Positions 13,001 through 33,521 of a DNA stretch of 64,000 nt are shown piece after piece. The position numbers were made by a program, and so were the translations under genes. The DNA lies in contig CM072886.1 of the NCBI GenBank assembly GCA_037013685.1, positions 89,702,422 through 89,766,421 on the forward strand, written 5' to 3'. Within the stretch, counting starts at the first letter, position 1, and each line of letters opens with the position of its first letter. The notes under the pieces are model-generated. The model did no database searches, was not told where the DNA came from, and worked only from the letters and a program-made list of their open reading frames with translations. The DNA comes from Acridotheres tristis. Lineage: Eukaryota; Chordata; Aves; Passeriformes; Sturnidae.

Positions 13001-14300
13001 TGTTGATTTCCTCTTACAAATATTACTTGCTGGGAGATGTACAGCCTTTTCCTATTTGCTGCAGTGTAGATGCAGTGCAGAAAAAGCATGGAAAGAAGAA
13101 ATATAATTTCATTTTTCTCCGTGCACTGTTGTGGTCCTTACAATAACATATTAGAATATTCTCCACATAAATCCTTACATTCACCAGCCCAAGATACATT
13201 ATTAAGGCTGAATTATTTATCCTCTCAAGAAAGGTTTTCATAAAGCATTATTTATTGCGCTGTTTTCCTATACAAGGTTTGTAGGGGTCATTTGATGGCA
13301 CAACATCAGTTTAATAAATTATTTGGAACAAAATATAGAGAGTTTGTGACAGGTTTTCACTGACATTGATATATAACATAATACCAACATTCCGAAGATA
13401 GCATTTTCTGCACAGATATTGAAGTAGTCAGGGGAATATATGAGACTAATATAAGGTGACATGTTATGCAGATATACAATTAGTATTGCATAAAAGCGGT
13501 TATGAAGTTGTCAATGGACTAGAAAAAAACAAAAAAAAAACTTAAAATATGTTGTGTTTTGATTTAGATCTGATCTCTGCCTTTTTTCCATCTTCTTAAC
13601 TTCTTTCAGCTGTTACCAATATGTAAGTAGCCAATTCACATTGCAGGTTCAGAGGCAAATGGGAATAGTGGGCATTTACTTATTATGACATATATTTATT
13701 TCCTATGTACCTTCAACTTGATATATTCCATGCAGCTATAAAGAGGCAATGCACTGAGAGGATTTCAGTAGAATTTTAGGGACACGGTAAGTTCGTATGA
13801 TATGTACTTTGGCAAGACTCTTGTATAGTATCAAACTTTCACAAAAGTAATTATGATCTTCTTTAAAAGAAGTTTTAAAGTCCACTTGTAAATTCTCTTA
13901 CTAAGCATCTAAGTTTAATGATACACATTCTGCTTCTACTTGATGTCAAGATTTTAGAAAATTTGTCAGTTCTATTAGCACCAAAAAGTGCAATAAAATT
14001 AAAACTGGACTTATTAAGAGAAATCTGCTGTGCCTCATCTAAAGAACTTGCATTTCATTTCGTGGTGGGGAACTTTCAGAGCACTGACTAATATGTTGCT
14101 GTTACATTGGATAGAGAACAGAAGCATCTGTGTTAGTCGCATGGGATTTTCTTTCTAACAAAATGAAAAAGACACTAAACCAAATACAATTAAATGAAGA
14201 CAAGTCATTCAGAGTGATCCATTGAGCCAAACTGTAGGACTATCACATAGCAAAGCGAGGCAAGGTTTTCAGAAAACAGCCTCCTACTTGTATTTTATAT

Positions 14301-14655
14301 GCCTCAGGGGGGCCTTATCACTCTTTACAACCACCTGAAAGGAGAGAGTAGCCAGGTATGGGTCGGCCTCTTCTCCCAGGTAATCAGAGACAGGATAGGA
14401 GAGGAACCAGTCTTAAGCTGCACTTAGAGTGGTTCAGGTTGGACATTAAGAAGAACTTCTTCACTAAAGGATCGTTGAGTATTGGAATGGACTGCCCAGG
14501 GAGCTGGTGGATTCACAGTGCCTGGAGGTGTCCAAGAAACAGCTGGACGTGGCACTCAGTGCCATGGTCTTGTTGACAGGGTGTTCATCAGTCAAAGGCT
14601 GGACCTGATGACTTTGGAAGTCTTTTCCAAACTAAATGATTCTGTGTTTTTGTGA
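14301..14655 (+). repeat. CR1 LINE 3' end (sense)
   Basis: It shows the standard CR1 tail: CCTTATCACTCTTTACAACC, ACCTGAAAGGAGAG, TTCTTCACTAAAGGATCG, GACTGCCCAGGGAGCTGGTG, then a decayed end at CTAAATGATTCTGTG. It is 5'-truncated, as is usual for CR1. Confidence 0.9.
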
Positions 14656-17600
14656 TATGCATTGTATCAGAGATCTCTGCAGAGCTTTACTATGTGCTGT
14701 AGCCCTAAAGTCAGCAGTAGGAAAGTGAGAAGGGAAGCTAGGAGGACAGTCTCCCACACTATTCCCTAGCCTAAAACTATTTGTCTTCTTTGTCTTCAAA
14801 GTCCTATGCAAGTACAATATGTCAAACTAAATTCCTTGTTCTGTTGGATAAGAGGTATTGTCTTTCCTTTAAAACATATCTGTGTTTAAAATAAGAAACA
14901 AAGTAAATCATTTTCTTGACAGCAAAGATACACGCTTCCTCTCAGAGATGGTAATCACTCATGAAGCTGAGAACAAGTGTAAACCAAGCCAAAGTTCATG
15001 CCTGAGGGAATGCTCTCCTGCCTCCCTCCATTGCATCAGTGATAAGAACAAAACTATAGCTAGTATCCTCTACAGTCACTGAAATTGCTAGCAAGTTCTG
15101 AAGTAAAAATGCCTTTTTTCTTGCGATGAAAACCAGTCTTGTTTCCATATATTCAAGGAAAACATGGGTTACAGTGGAACTAAACTCCAAGTTTTTCCTC
15201 AGTCTCCAAGATATAAACACAATTTAACTCAAGAGAATTAGATCAATGAAAGTCCATTACTTATAGCACAGAATAATGGAATTTGAGCCATGGCAGACTG
15301 AGAGAGTATTTCAACAGCTGGTACAGGCTGAGCCAAGAAGGGCCTTAGCTGCAGAGCAGGGATTAAGCAAGCATAGTGCACAAGCAAGATGAACATCACA
15401 GAATGCAAAAGATTGTGTGCATATCAGTCTCCGGGATTAGATGGACCCAGATTTTTCCTTGCCACTTGCATTTATTTACACATCCTTGCTACATTCATTT
15501 ACATCTATGCTACATGAGGCGCACAGTGTGGGTTAAGCAAATGCTCTGAGCACAAAAGCCTACCAAATCAAAATGGTTAAGAATGACTGAGCAAGCTGGG
15601 AAAAGCTGAAGACCCACACTTAATGGCTCAAAGTATTTTGGAGACTTCCCCTACCATTGGACCAGTGTAGAAGCTTTGGTTTGTGGGAGCACCTATAAAA
15701 CCAGGCACATGTCCATGGCTGACCATGTGTCTGGTCCTGTTGGTAGAAACAGTGGGACTCTCCCTATGCAAGATGCCCTCAAGAGAAATCTAACAAAGAT
15801 TTCCCTCATGTCACTTGTCATTTCCAGCTCCCTGGTTTTCTAATCAGTCTTGATAATATCAAAAGAAACATTGAAGCCTACAGGGATGTTCATTTGGATG
15901 GCATCCAGCAATGGAAAAGTGGTATGAGATACAGATCAGAGCTACAAGAGGAAATTCTGCAAGAAGAATCCTAATGATGGTATGTTTCCCAAAGACAGCA
16001 TAAAATCTGTGTAGTCCAGCCTTTCTCATGACGGTAACTAAATCAATCTAACAGCTCTGAGTTTGTAATAGCTCTGGTAATATAAACGACTCACAGCACA
16101 TGACAAAAGCACCTAAGGAGCACCAGAAAATGTCTGAAACTTATTTATAACTGAAACTAAGATCCTTCATTTGCTATTACTCAAAAAAAAGTAAGTATTG
16201 AATTTAGAGCCAGTCTCAGAACATGACACTGAGCATAGTGTTGCACAGACAGATCCCCTTGATCTTCGAAGATTATGGGAATTCAAGCAATTAAAAATTG
16301 TCTTTTTATTCCTGAATATAGGCTCATTCTGAAGTAAATCCTGCTTGTAAATCATCCTACAAAACCCATCTTGTTTGCAGGAAACTAAAGAGAAAGCTAG
16401 CCAGGACAAGGAGGTACACCCTCTTACAACAAGACACCAAGAGCAGACACAGTGCTCCTCCAAAAGTCAGCAAAGACCTTCCAAGGACAGAGAGATCTCC
16501 AGGTTATGCAAGAGGACCTGTAGTATGAAATAGCCTCAGTTATTTGTCACATGCAATGAATGGTGTTCCCAGGAAACAAGGGGAAGCAGAAAATAGTGAC
16601 TCATTAGTATAAGCAACATGTCCCAATAAAATGTTCTCCCTGGCAATTAAATATTTTTAAAAGTTTAGTCAAAATAATCCAAAATAATGTTTGAAGATGG
16701 GTAATGTTGAGGAGGTTCGATTTGCAGTGGCTTCTCCAGAAAGAAGTCCTGCCAGATCTCAGGGAAGAATTAATGCAGCTATCCTGCTTAAAGTCTCGAC
16801 ACTTCTACTAAAATTTCACTGATGTAGTATTTTAGCACTTGATTAGACAATGACTTGCAGACAGTAGGTCTTCCTTCAACAATTTACTTATATATCACTT
16901 ATGCAGCAGAACAATTTTTCCTTTTTTTCAGTTGCTGTATTGCTAAAAAGATGGTAACATTAGAGACCATTAGAGAGTGGAAAATGTTTCTTTCATGAAC
17001 AATCCATTTTTGGCCAAAACACTCCAAATATTGGTGCAATTTGAATATGCCAGTTCAATGCAGCCACAGGAAAAACCCTACCTGTTACCCACTCTGACCA
17101 TGAATGTTTCCTCTCAGTACAAGCCATTGAATATGCTGTCCTAAAAACCTAAATGATCCAAATGCTTACAATCTAATTAAGCTACAACTGTAGACTACAG
17201 CAACACATATACTAAAGATATTTTATGTGTTCAAAAAAGAAAATTTCTTCTTTCTCTTCCAAGAAAGAAATCATTCAGACATTCAGTTTCAGAGGACATG
17301 ACTGGGAATGCTCTAACTCAATAGAAGATGTCTTTAAAAACCAAATTTAACTTTGAGTTAAAAAACTCAAATACATTGGGGAATTCTTGGCTCAAGGTAT
17401 AAGCTTCAAGCCAATCTAATCAGAGGAACACAACTTGAATCCTTGATTTGTGACTCAAAGTACAGGTTTCATTAAAAAAAGTTTGAGGATAAGCTGAAAT
17501 CTAATTATTTAGACAATGGAAATCAATATATAAGTCATACCAAGAAAAGATTGGTGGGAATGAAGAGATGGACTCAAGGAGATATAATTTCCTCATTCTT

Positions 17601-17722
17601 CTTCTTGTTGATATAGGCATTTTATCCTGTTCTCATAAATCTTTCCTATAATATTTATTGGTATTTCAGATTTTTTATTATTTTATTTCTCCTAAATCTG
17701 TTCTAAATGTATCCATTATAAA

Positions 17723-18196
17723 GGACCTGGAGAGAGTTCAGTGAAAGAACACAAAAATGATGAAGAGACTAGAGCACTTCTCCTATGAGGAAAGGCTGAG
17801 AGAGTGAAAGAGCTGGAACTGTTCAGCCTGGAGAAGGGAAAGCTCAGGGTGGATCTCATCAGAGTGTATAAATACCTCAAGGAAGGGTGGAAAGAACAGC
17901 AAGGTTCTTTTCAGAAGTGTCCAGTGGCAGGATCAGAGTAAATGAGTACAAAGTGAAACACAGAAGGATCTCTCTGAACATCAGGGAACACATTTTCAGT
18001 GTAAGGGTGACCAAGCATTGGCTGAGGTTGCCCAAGGACACTGTGGACTCTCCACCCTTGAAGAAATTCAAAAGCCATCTGGACATGGTCCACGGGAAAC
18101 TGGTTCTCAGTGACCCTGCTTGAGCAGGGGGCTTGGATCAGGTGACCTCCAGAGGTTCTTTCCATCTTCAACCCATCTGTGAAGCTGTGATTCACT
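17723..18196 (+). repeat. CR1 LINE 3' portion (sense), different subfamily
   Basis: Hallmarks are CTCCTATGAGGAAAGGCTGA, GTTCAGCCTGGAGAAGGGAA, CATCAGAGTGTATAAATACC and a tail TTGGATCAGGTGACCTCCAG. Overlapping short open frames on both strands in this block are CR1 relics or chance. Confidence 0.9.
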
Positions 18197-19151
18197 AAGA
18201 CTATGGTTTTAAATTTAAGGGAAAGCTTCAGGCTACTGAAACTGTCTAACAAATGAAAGACAAATTTTTCCCACGGAAATGGATCCAGTATAGGCCATAA
18301 CTGTAACAGTAAGCTCAACCATATGAACTTTGTTTCAGAATCAGTTGAATCTTGTTGTGGAAAAATTTTTCATGCTTATGTAAAGTCTAAAAAATGTATT
18401 TATACCAAATAAACAGAATGTGTCAGTGTAGGAAAAAGAAATAATTACTGAGAGTTTGAAAAATAAAACTCTGGGGAAACAGAATTATTAGGAAGAGGCA
18501 GCGGGGTAGAAAGGGATGCCTGAGAGCCACAGTACATCCACTGTAGAGGCATCTTGGATCCTCAGACCAGGAGCTTTGGTTCAGGTAAGCAGCACTCCTA
18601 CAGCACTGTGGAGTAGCATTGCACTGCAGATTATGCACTGAAAGCGAGATCACTCTGTGCTTCCTTACCCATCTCTGGTTTTAAGACCTTAATTTTCTGT
18701 GTCGCTGGAGTGTCATGGATGTCACACCAGAAACAGGTCTGCGGCGGAGGCTGCAGCATTAAATATTCAAATATTACTATAAATAATAGCCTAGAGAGTC
18801 TAATGAATGAACCTGAGGAATCTCAGTCACAGGAGTATGCTTCTGACCTAGGAGAGCAACAGCCATGGACACTGCAGGAGGAGAACAAAGCTGGAACACA
18901 CTGCAAGTAATTGAGGATACTGAAAATCAGGCCAGCTGGGAGGAATCTTTTGTTGCTTTCTTCTTAAAAGGGATAAATTCAATTTCCATTAAAGAGAAAC
19001 GTTGATGGGAATTGGATCACACCAAATGCATAGATGAGTAAAAGGAAATGACCTACTAATATAGATGCTAAATCAGGAGAAAGACAAAAACCACACAGTG
19101 TGTGCTACCCTGTCAGAAAAGGGAAAAAATAAGAAACCTATTGAAAAAAAT

Positions 19152-19160
19152 CATCCATCC

Positions 19161-19213
<53 letters not shown>

Positions 19214-19232
19214 CCTATTTACCTATCTATAT
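19152..19232 (+). repeat. (ATCT)n microsatellite
   Basis: About 13 pure ATCT units at 19161-19212 are flanked by ATCC and ACCT variants. It creates a spurious Tyr-Leu-Ser-Ile repeat open frame. Confidence 0.97.
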
Positions 19233-22200
19233 GTATGTGTATGTATAGAAGAGGTTTAACTGAAGGGGAGAAATGGGTTAGAAGGAGATAGGGTAGCTTT
19301 GTGAAAATGACCAGGAAATCCTGGAATAAATGGTTCTTGCAACAGCGGCAATCCAAGCCACAGCATTGGAAAGCATAGGACCAACAGGAGGGAGATTTCA
19401 GTACACTTGGAAAAATCTCTGAGGATACATGTTTAAGGGAAATAGAAGCTGGCCGTTTTTTCAACAAATCAATATATAGGAGATAATTGTAAACTGTCTC
19501 AGTGGCAGTGAAGAATGGGCAATTAAGAAAAGACCACCTTAACAAAATCTTGAGTTCTTCAGTGACTGGAAGCTCACAGAAAATCTCTTTTAAAAATGAA
19601 TAAAATAAAGGACAAATGTATGAGAAGAGAAACAGAAAAGCCAAGGTATAGTATCAGATGTAGCAAGACAGTGAAAGTTATAAAAATCATGCTGGAAGCA
19701 CTTTCACCATACAAGGTTAGGAAAATAGTTTTCAGCTACTCAGCAGAAGGGGAGCTACAGACAATGAAAACAAAAAAGTTTAGTGTTTATTGCCTCTTTT
19801 TGCTTCCATCTGCTAGGATCACCTTCATGGCTGTAAAAGCTGAGGTGCCATGAGAAATGAAAACAATTTTTTTTCTACAGAAGGTGGGCTTAAACTGAAG
19901 CAAGAGACTTCCAGCTTGGATTTTAGGGATTGCAAAGGAAGGTATTAAATCAGACATGTTGCAGATTTGCAAAAATATTAGACAATGACCCTCATGTTAA
20001 TGCATGACTTATTACTCAGGAAGGTTCACTACAGGCTTGTTCCCTAAAATTTTTAATTCTACATGGAAACAGATGAACTAACATTTGTAGACAAATTTCT
20101 CAACCTTTACTCTAATTCAGTTTACAATCCATATATAACTTTAGTCTAAGGCAGGTCAAACAATATGTCTCCATGCTTGACTGTCACTAATTTTGCAAAG
20201 ATCTGGATTGCAGTTTAAATATAAAACTTACAGAAACTTTAAGAATATTTATTCACAGAGTTCATCTGTGACTCTCTACAGTCCATATTTAGTCATCCAT
20301 AAATCTATCAGATTTTTAGCTTTCAAAATCAAATGAAGTCTGGAAGTAAGTAAATACAGAGAAGGCACTGAAGTCTGCAATAAACAGAGATTCAAAATAA
20401 TACATGAGAGAGATTTTTGTTGGGAAGACACTGCTTTTGTGCTTGCATGCACATCTCTGTTTATGCATATGTATATGTGTGTATGCAAAAAATGTCCAGA
20501 TGGGCAAAATTACAAGCTATTGAATTTAATTATGCTTTATATAAATTACGTAGTAAAGGATTTAAACTTTTTAAAAATTGATCCATATTGAGGTCTCTAT
20601 ATTTCCCATCTAAGACTATACTCAACTTCAGGTATCATTTGTCAGGAATGCTTATGGCTGAAAGGTCTAACATTAATGAATGAGAGGTTGAAGGAAAAGT
20701 TTGAGTGGCCTATTGATACAAGGTTAGTTACACTAAGAACTGAAAGATGAGGAGCTATATAGCCCTAGTTGTAACTGTGTCGGTTTATCTAAATTGTTGT
20801 AGCTGGTTTCCTTACAAGGACTGGGAAACTAAGTTATCTCTCTCTCAGAAAGGACCTGAGCTGCTGAAAGGACAAGGTGCTATTCTTCTGACATTTATTT
20901 ACTAACTCATTACCTGTACTAGAAGGGAACAAGTTAAACAACCAACAAAATGCAGTCGGTTTAGAAGTGGAGCAAGACCACCATGTCCCCACCAGTGGAA
21001 AAACTGAGAAATGAGAAGTACTAAAGGATGTATTGTCAAGAGTGCTAAAGGAAGACAGACTACAATTAACTAGATGGAACATATCCAAGACAGAGGCCCA
21101 GCAAACTCAAGTGGTCAGAGACACTAAGCACCACTCCATGCTCACAGGAGCCCCACCCAAAACAAGTCTTTGTCAGGGCCAAATGACAGTCACCATTTCC
21201 TGTAGCAGTTGGTGTCTCTCAGTCATCAACTCACCCTGGTTCAGACCCAGCTGCTTCATACACGAGACTCGGTGAGATTGGAAGGTTATTGCTGCAAGCC
21301 ATTTTGAAGTGCTTATCAGGAAAATTCAAAATGACTAAATGCCTCTAGCTCGGGGGAAGTGGGGCTATTAATAGAGCCTCTGCCAACTGATAACAGAGAA
21401 ATGAAGAATCTTAAAGTTGACAGAAGAATGGTTCTGAAACAAAGGGAAAATATTTCTAGGAATGAGGGAGGGAATTCACCACAATGACTTAAACTGAATC
21501 CTAGGAATATCTGTTTCAACAACCAACTCTAAGTTTTGGAAAGGAACTAGGCCTTCATGTAAACAAGTCAAGGAAGATGAACTGACCATATGCTTCAAGA
21601 TGTTAATGTCTAATGGTCACTAAAATGGGAATAAATGACTAATGGATGTTCTCCATGCACTAATACCTAATTGTCTGCAAAACCATTTTCACACTTCAAG
21701 TCAATATGGTGAGGTTACTCCTTCCTATACCTGGCTATTGATCTTCATAAATATGTTTTTACTGTGCCCTGACCATGGCAGAGTAGCTGCTAAAAGGACA
21801 CCTAGTGGTAACTAAATGTGCCCAGAAACCACTGGCGTTGTTGAAGGTGTGCCACTGTAATTGGCATGGGAAATGCTGACCTGTTTTGGGTTGAATATGC
21901 AATGTCACATATAAACCTATGTGTAAAGTAGCACTGCTCATTTATTTTTTAAAATGGCAAGCAATATTATTAAAAGCATGTTTTAAAAACATGACATTTA
22001 AGCTTAACCTCCTCAAAACTCAGAGAACAATTTTTTTTAAATGAAACATGCACAGTACTGTCTGGTGCACACTACAAGATTGAATGCACTGAATCTCCAC
22101 TGCATCCACTTTAGGAATATCAGAGAGCTGAACAGAACTCATTACAGATATGTTTTGCTTGATATTCAAGCCAAATTTCATCTTGGGCTTCATCGTTCCT

Positions 22201-22624
22201 TGGCTCCTCCGTTGTGCCACTCTAAAATATCCTAAGCATTCCTTCCTTTCTAGTCTTTTCCTCCTATGAAGAAAAACAGCCAAAGAATATAAATTGTACT
22301 CGTTTGAGCTAACTTTAGCTTTTTGGAGGTTGTTTGTTTATTGATTTTTTTTTGCCCATGCAACTTTATAGCCACTTCTTGCCTGTGTTTGTTCCAAACC
22401 CTGTAATATGTACTAATGCTCTTGTGACCAGGGGATGCCCACAACAGAAAGCTCTATTCCAGATGGAGTCATGCTGGTCTCATGCAGAGAGGGATTATAA
22501 CCCTCCTGTGTAGTGGCATGATGCCTCTGGGCAAAGAGAAGAAAATCCACACTTAGCTTTCTTGTTTATGTCAACATACCGTGTTACAGGCATGGAACAA
22601 CTTGCTGACCACAGTCCCTCTTCA

Positions 22625-22664
22625 ATTATTGTTTTTATGTTCTCATTATTGTTTTTAAGTTCTC
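22625..22664 (+). repeat. 20-bp direct tandem duplication
   Basis: Two adjacent copies of ATTATTGTTTTTATGTTCTC differ at one position (ATG versus AAG). Confidence 0.8.
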
Positions 22665-23055
22665 TTTTCCAGGTTTGTCTTGTCTATTGAACACCAGTTT
22701 CTTTGGATTCATTTTCCCTGAGTGAATTAGTACAGATTTACTAAGTCATTTTTCCAGATACATTTTTTATCCAATTTTCTGCCATCTCTGTATGCCCCTA
22801 GTCTGTTCTCTGTCCTCAGAATGTTTATAAGCTCCCAATTTATTGCCATCCTTTGATTTAAAAAGCCACAAACAGTCCATTTCTGCTCTTCTATCCTCTT
22901 TCATCACAACACAGATTGAAACGCTGGGATGAATATGTTTGTTTGCTTTTTTAGGTGACTTGCTACCAAAGTTTTTGCTTAAGAAAACCCCCAAACAAGC
23001 AGATTTTCTCTTTTTTTATTGATAATTAGAAGTAAGTACATCGTGATGTTCGTGA

Positions 23056-23082
23056 GGGATTTGGCAGACTCTGCCAAATCCC
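23056..23082. repeat. 27-bp near-perfect palindrome
   Basis: GGGATTTGGCAGA at 23056-23068, one central C, then its exact complement at 23070-23082. Folding would need a small loop of about five bases, leaving an 11-bp GC-containing stem. Outside it, ATGTT and AACAT could extend the helix across a 5-nt bulge. No transposon or RNA family is recognised. Confidence 0.7.
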
Positions 23083-24653
23083 AACATTTGCAACCATTCC
23101 TTGCACAGCTCAGTTTCCACAGCTCACCTCTCCTCCACTCCATCCTTCTGAAGCTCCAGCCTCCTCTCTTGTCTTAAAATGGCATGTAGTTTCCTTCCTT
23201 TACTGTAAACAATGCTTTCTGTAACCTTAGTTTCATGATGTAAACATTTAAAAATAAGAATGAAGGGAACACAAACTATGTGTTCAATTAGGTAATTTGG
23301 GGATTAAATTGAAGGAAATCTCTTGAAACATGGAACACAGAACATTTCAACATAATGCAGCCTGGGTTTACTTGTTTTCCTTTTATCTCATCCCTTTAAG
23401 AAAAGAAGACAATGGACCTTAGAAACTCTGGCAGAAGAGTAGTAAAGGCAGCTGAAGAGATATTATTGCTTGTGAATACAAGAGAAACAAAAGTCAGGCT
23501 TAGAGGAAGGGGGCACAGCACTCAGGTATGTGTTCAAAGGGAAAGAGAGGCACTCTGTAAACTGCAGGATGCTGGAGGCTGGGCAACCACCTGCCACAGC
23601 TGACATGGGAGGCTCCTGCTATCTGTGATATCACCCTTTGTAATCTCATGTCAGCCTTGTAAAATGCCCTGCAGCCTGCCCAAATCTCTTCAAGCTGGCA
23701 CTTCTTTTATACTAAAATGCATTTTAAAAGCAAGAAAGCAATCAACAGATATTCTTTGGTTACAACAAAAAAAATCTATATATATACACACATACATTGT
23801 GCATCATAAGAAGTAGTAACAGGAAGAAATAATAAAGAGCAATAAAGGAAAAATAATGTCCATAAAAATACTTCTGTTTATCTCTGCAGTCCAACTATAA
23901 GTTTTGGTCAACTCTACTTCATACACAGAATTTTTTTCCTTTTTTTTGAAAATAATTCTAGAGATGATTTCCATTATTAAATCACTAATCCGGATTTTGC
24001 TTTTGTGAACTCCTCAGCAACAGAGGAAATTCAAAATATCTTCAAATTTGGAAGAATTCTTTTTATATGCATCCGAAAACGCACATTTGGCTTTCACTTT
24101 GTGGTGTGCCAGACAACTGTACAAATGAAATGTAGCCTAGTACAACTTTATTCAGCACTTTAAACTTTGAATCTCTCTTATCCTGGAAGACAGTGATCAT
24201 TTTGGCTTTTCAAGTGAACCCATTTCTCCTGGCATACGGCAAACATAAGTAATACAGTATTTGGTTGACTTTCCCATTGTACTTAAACAGGCATTTTGAG
24301 CTTTCATAAGTTTCAAATAGAGAATTCATACTATTAACAGATATTACATTTACCCCAACCTTCTTTCCCAGTTTAGTGATTTCACAGTTATGTTTTCCCA
24401 TTTTCTAAAGCCTGCTGATGAAAGATGGACGTTTTCCCACTATTTGGTGAAAAACACACAAACTACGTAAGAGGAAATGAATGAAATTTCCAATGCAACA
24501 TCCCATGAACAAAATTAGTTCAATAACAGATTTTTTTTTACCCTGACTTTATCAATATAATACCTTTTATTACTTTTACTCCGGATCAGTACAAAGTGGC
24601 TATAAATTAGAGGGATACTTTTAAGAGGATGCTGAGATCTTAAGGAAACCTAC

Positions 24654-24835
24654 CTTGAAAGAAACTTTTGACCCGGAGATAGCTGACACTAAGGCGCAGG
24701 ACGGAAAGTTTGTCCAGCTTTGATACGATGTCAGGCGGGAAAGGAAGGAGGCTGGCCAGGTGGTCCAGTTCTGCATTCAGGCGGTCTCTGTGTCTCTTCG
24801 AAGGATTCGATTTTTCATTCCCAACTGCAGGCCTT
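24654..24835 (-). CDS. AHRR: AHRR bHLH exon
   Basis: This 182-nt minus-strand exon follows an acceptor CCACCACAG (AG at 24837-24836) and ends CAAG before the donor GTAGGT at 24653. It encodes residues 21 (last base) to 81 plus one base of codon 82, so the next intron is phase 1. The basic region is [12 protein letters not shown] (residues 28-39), containing the second basic cluster and the DNA-contacting His-Arg-x-Arg. Helix 1 is about residues 40-51 ([12 protein letters not shown]), the loop about 52-60 (PFPPDIVSK) and helix 2 about 61-80 ([20 protein letters not shown]). The residues [12 protein letters not shown] and LRVKSFFQ are AHRR-like; AHR1 has TELDRLAS, PQDV and LRAKSFFD. The domain mediates ARNT dimerisation and XRE binding. 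No stop codon or frameshift is present, so the gene looks intact here. Confidence 0.97.
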
Positions 24836-31695
<6,860 letters not shown>

Positions 31696-32619
31696 TCAGA
31701 TTGCTGTACAAAATGACAGCACTGAGAAAGTTCCATCAAGGAAAATGTTTGTTCCTTGAGTGTGACATTCAGCAACGCTAAAAAAGCATGATGGCATTAG
31801 TTAAGATAGAAGCTTACAGCTTATTCCAATTTCCTACCCTAATATTATTAGAATATTGATGTTTATGTTCAGTTTTCATTTTTTCCAATTAAGTATATTA
31901 TGCATGATATAAAATGGGTATAAAATACATCCTGTTTACTGGCTATCCAATTTTTTTCCCCTTCCAGGCTCATTCCTAAATTCAGCTAAACAAATGAGAA
32001 TGAATAATACTACCCATCATCTGCAGGGAGGATTTCACAGCTTTTAAAATACACAGGAATATTATCTCCATTACTGACATTGTGACTAGTAGGTTGCAAT
32101 TATTCAAATCAGCATTTCTCCAGATCTTCACATCCTCATTTTAAAAGGCTGGGAATATAGCTGTCGGCAGCTCAAAATGTGACACACAAGTTTTGTGGTT
32201 AGCACTAAGACCCAATGCAGTGCTGACTGAGGTGACAATTTTCACACAAAACTTGGTCTTATTGATTTATTTGAGTATGTAAGCCTTAGAGACATTGCAG
32301 GATGGGAAAAAGTCTTTACATTCAGTCTGTTTAAATCTTCTGGAGATTAGCTGAATATCAAAGTCTCTTGATTTTCTGTTGGAAAGAATATTTTAGTCAT
32401 GCTAAGTGTTGTTCAACAGTGGGTGCATGCTGCCAGAGAGGTTAGTATATCTCAAGAGTAATTACTGCTTTGTGTAAGATGTAAAATTAAAAGGAACTTC
32501 TATTGCACTGAATTATATCCCGTGCTGGTGAACATGTGTGTCATGTAAGGCAAATCACAGACTTACTGAGCTTAATTTAAAAACCATTTGGAAGGCTTTC
32601 TTTTTCATTGAAAGACAGC

Positions 32620-32872
32620 TTTCTGATAACTAGAAACCTTTTGCCTTCCAGCTTAAATTTGTTCATGGTCATTTTATGCCCATTTGTTCTTCTGCCAACA
32701 TTGTCTTTTAGTTTAAATAGCTCTTCCTCCTCCATTGTGTTTACTCATTGGCATATTTTTAAATATCAGTCATATCTTCAGTCAGCCTTCATTTTTCTAT
32801 TCTGGGACAACCCGAACTCTTTTATTTCCCTCTCATGTAACAAACTGTTTTTTCTTCCTATCATTTTAGGAG
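32620..32872 (-). repeat. Ancient CR1 LINE fragment
   Basis: The antisense pattern typical of old amniote CR1 is visible: TTAAATTTGTTCATGGTCA, CCCATTTGTTCTTCTGCCAA, TTTAGTTTAAATAGCTCTTC and, later, TATCTTCAGTCAGCCTTC. It is diverged. Confidence 0.75.
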
Positions 32873-33521
32873 AACAAAGTTAAGCTCAGTTTATTAAACA
32901 AAATCAAAAATGTATTTCATACATGCAAGCACAGCATCCTTTGCTAAATTGAGATACCTTAGGTCTACTGTGCTTCCCTCATCTGGAAAATCAGTTATTG
33001 TGTCAACAGACACCTATCAGGTTACTTTGTCAAAATCATTTAAATCTACATTCCATTTTTACTCCAACTAACTACAGCTGTCTATTTGTTCTTTCCTTCT
33101 GAGAATTCATTCTGAAATGATGCATAATATAAAGATCAGACTAGTTGCCTTCTCTCAAATGCAGGTTACGGTGGAAACACCAGTCATTCTCCAGTTGACG
33201 CAGTGACAGGCATTAAGTTCTTCCAGAAACAGAACCATTTTTCTCACTGTTACTGGAATGATTTCCTGTGATGTCAGATGGGTGAAATGCCTGTCCAAAG
33301 TTGATGAGGGATATGATACAGTGCAATAAATACTGCTGCAGGGTAAGATTATGCCACAACCTTTACTTAGATAAAGCCTTCTTGCCACCTTCGGAGACCT
33401 TGTTAAGTTGGTTTAATCTGCAAGCTCTTGTTTTTTACAGTCTGCCAGAAATGGTGAGGAGATACCAAAAGAACTGCAGTTTCTTCTGAGACCTTACATT
33501 AAAAGGCGTTTTCTTGGTATT

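Larger units (their letters stand above)
1..24653 (-). other. AHRR: AHRR intron 3 (partial)
   Basis: This is non-coding sequence between the bHLH exon and the left edge. I looked for minus-strand words expected of the PAS-A exons and did not find them. Recognisable content is the CpG island at 300-620, CR1 fragments at 1700-1790, 3581-3825, 14301-14655 and 17723-18196, an (AT)n run, a 7-bp tandem array, an (ATCT)n microsatellite and two inverted repeats. The stretches 1860-3180, 3830-14300, 14660-17720, 18200-19150 and 19235-24600 show only AT-rich unique sequence with short chance open frames. Confidence 0.85.

Noticed and set aside
17877..18318. Overlapping open frames on both strands
   Set aside because: Most of the span is a 5'-truncated CR1 tail, which is not the coding part of a functional element.
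19065..19259. 64-residue frame with a Tyr-Leu-Ser-Ile repeat
   Set aside because: It is a translation of the (ATCT)n microsatellite.
1..24653. Search for AHRR PAS-A exons
   Set aside because: No minus-strand sequence resembling the expected PAS-A coding words was found, so the exons are taken to lie beyond the left edge.
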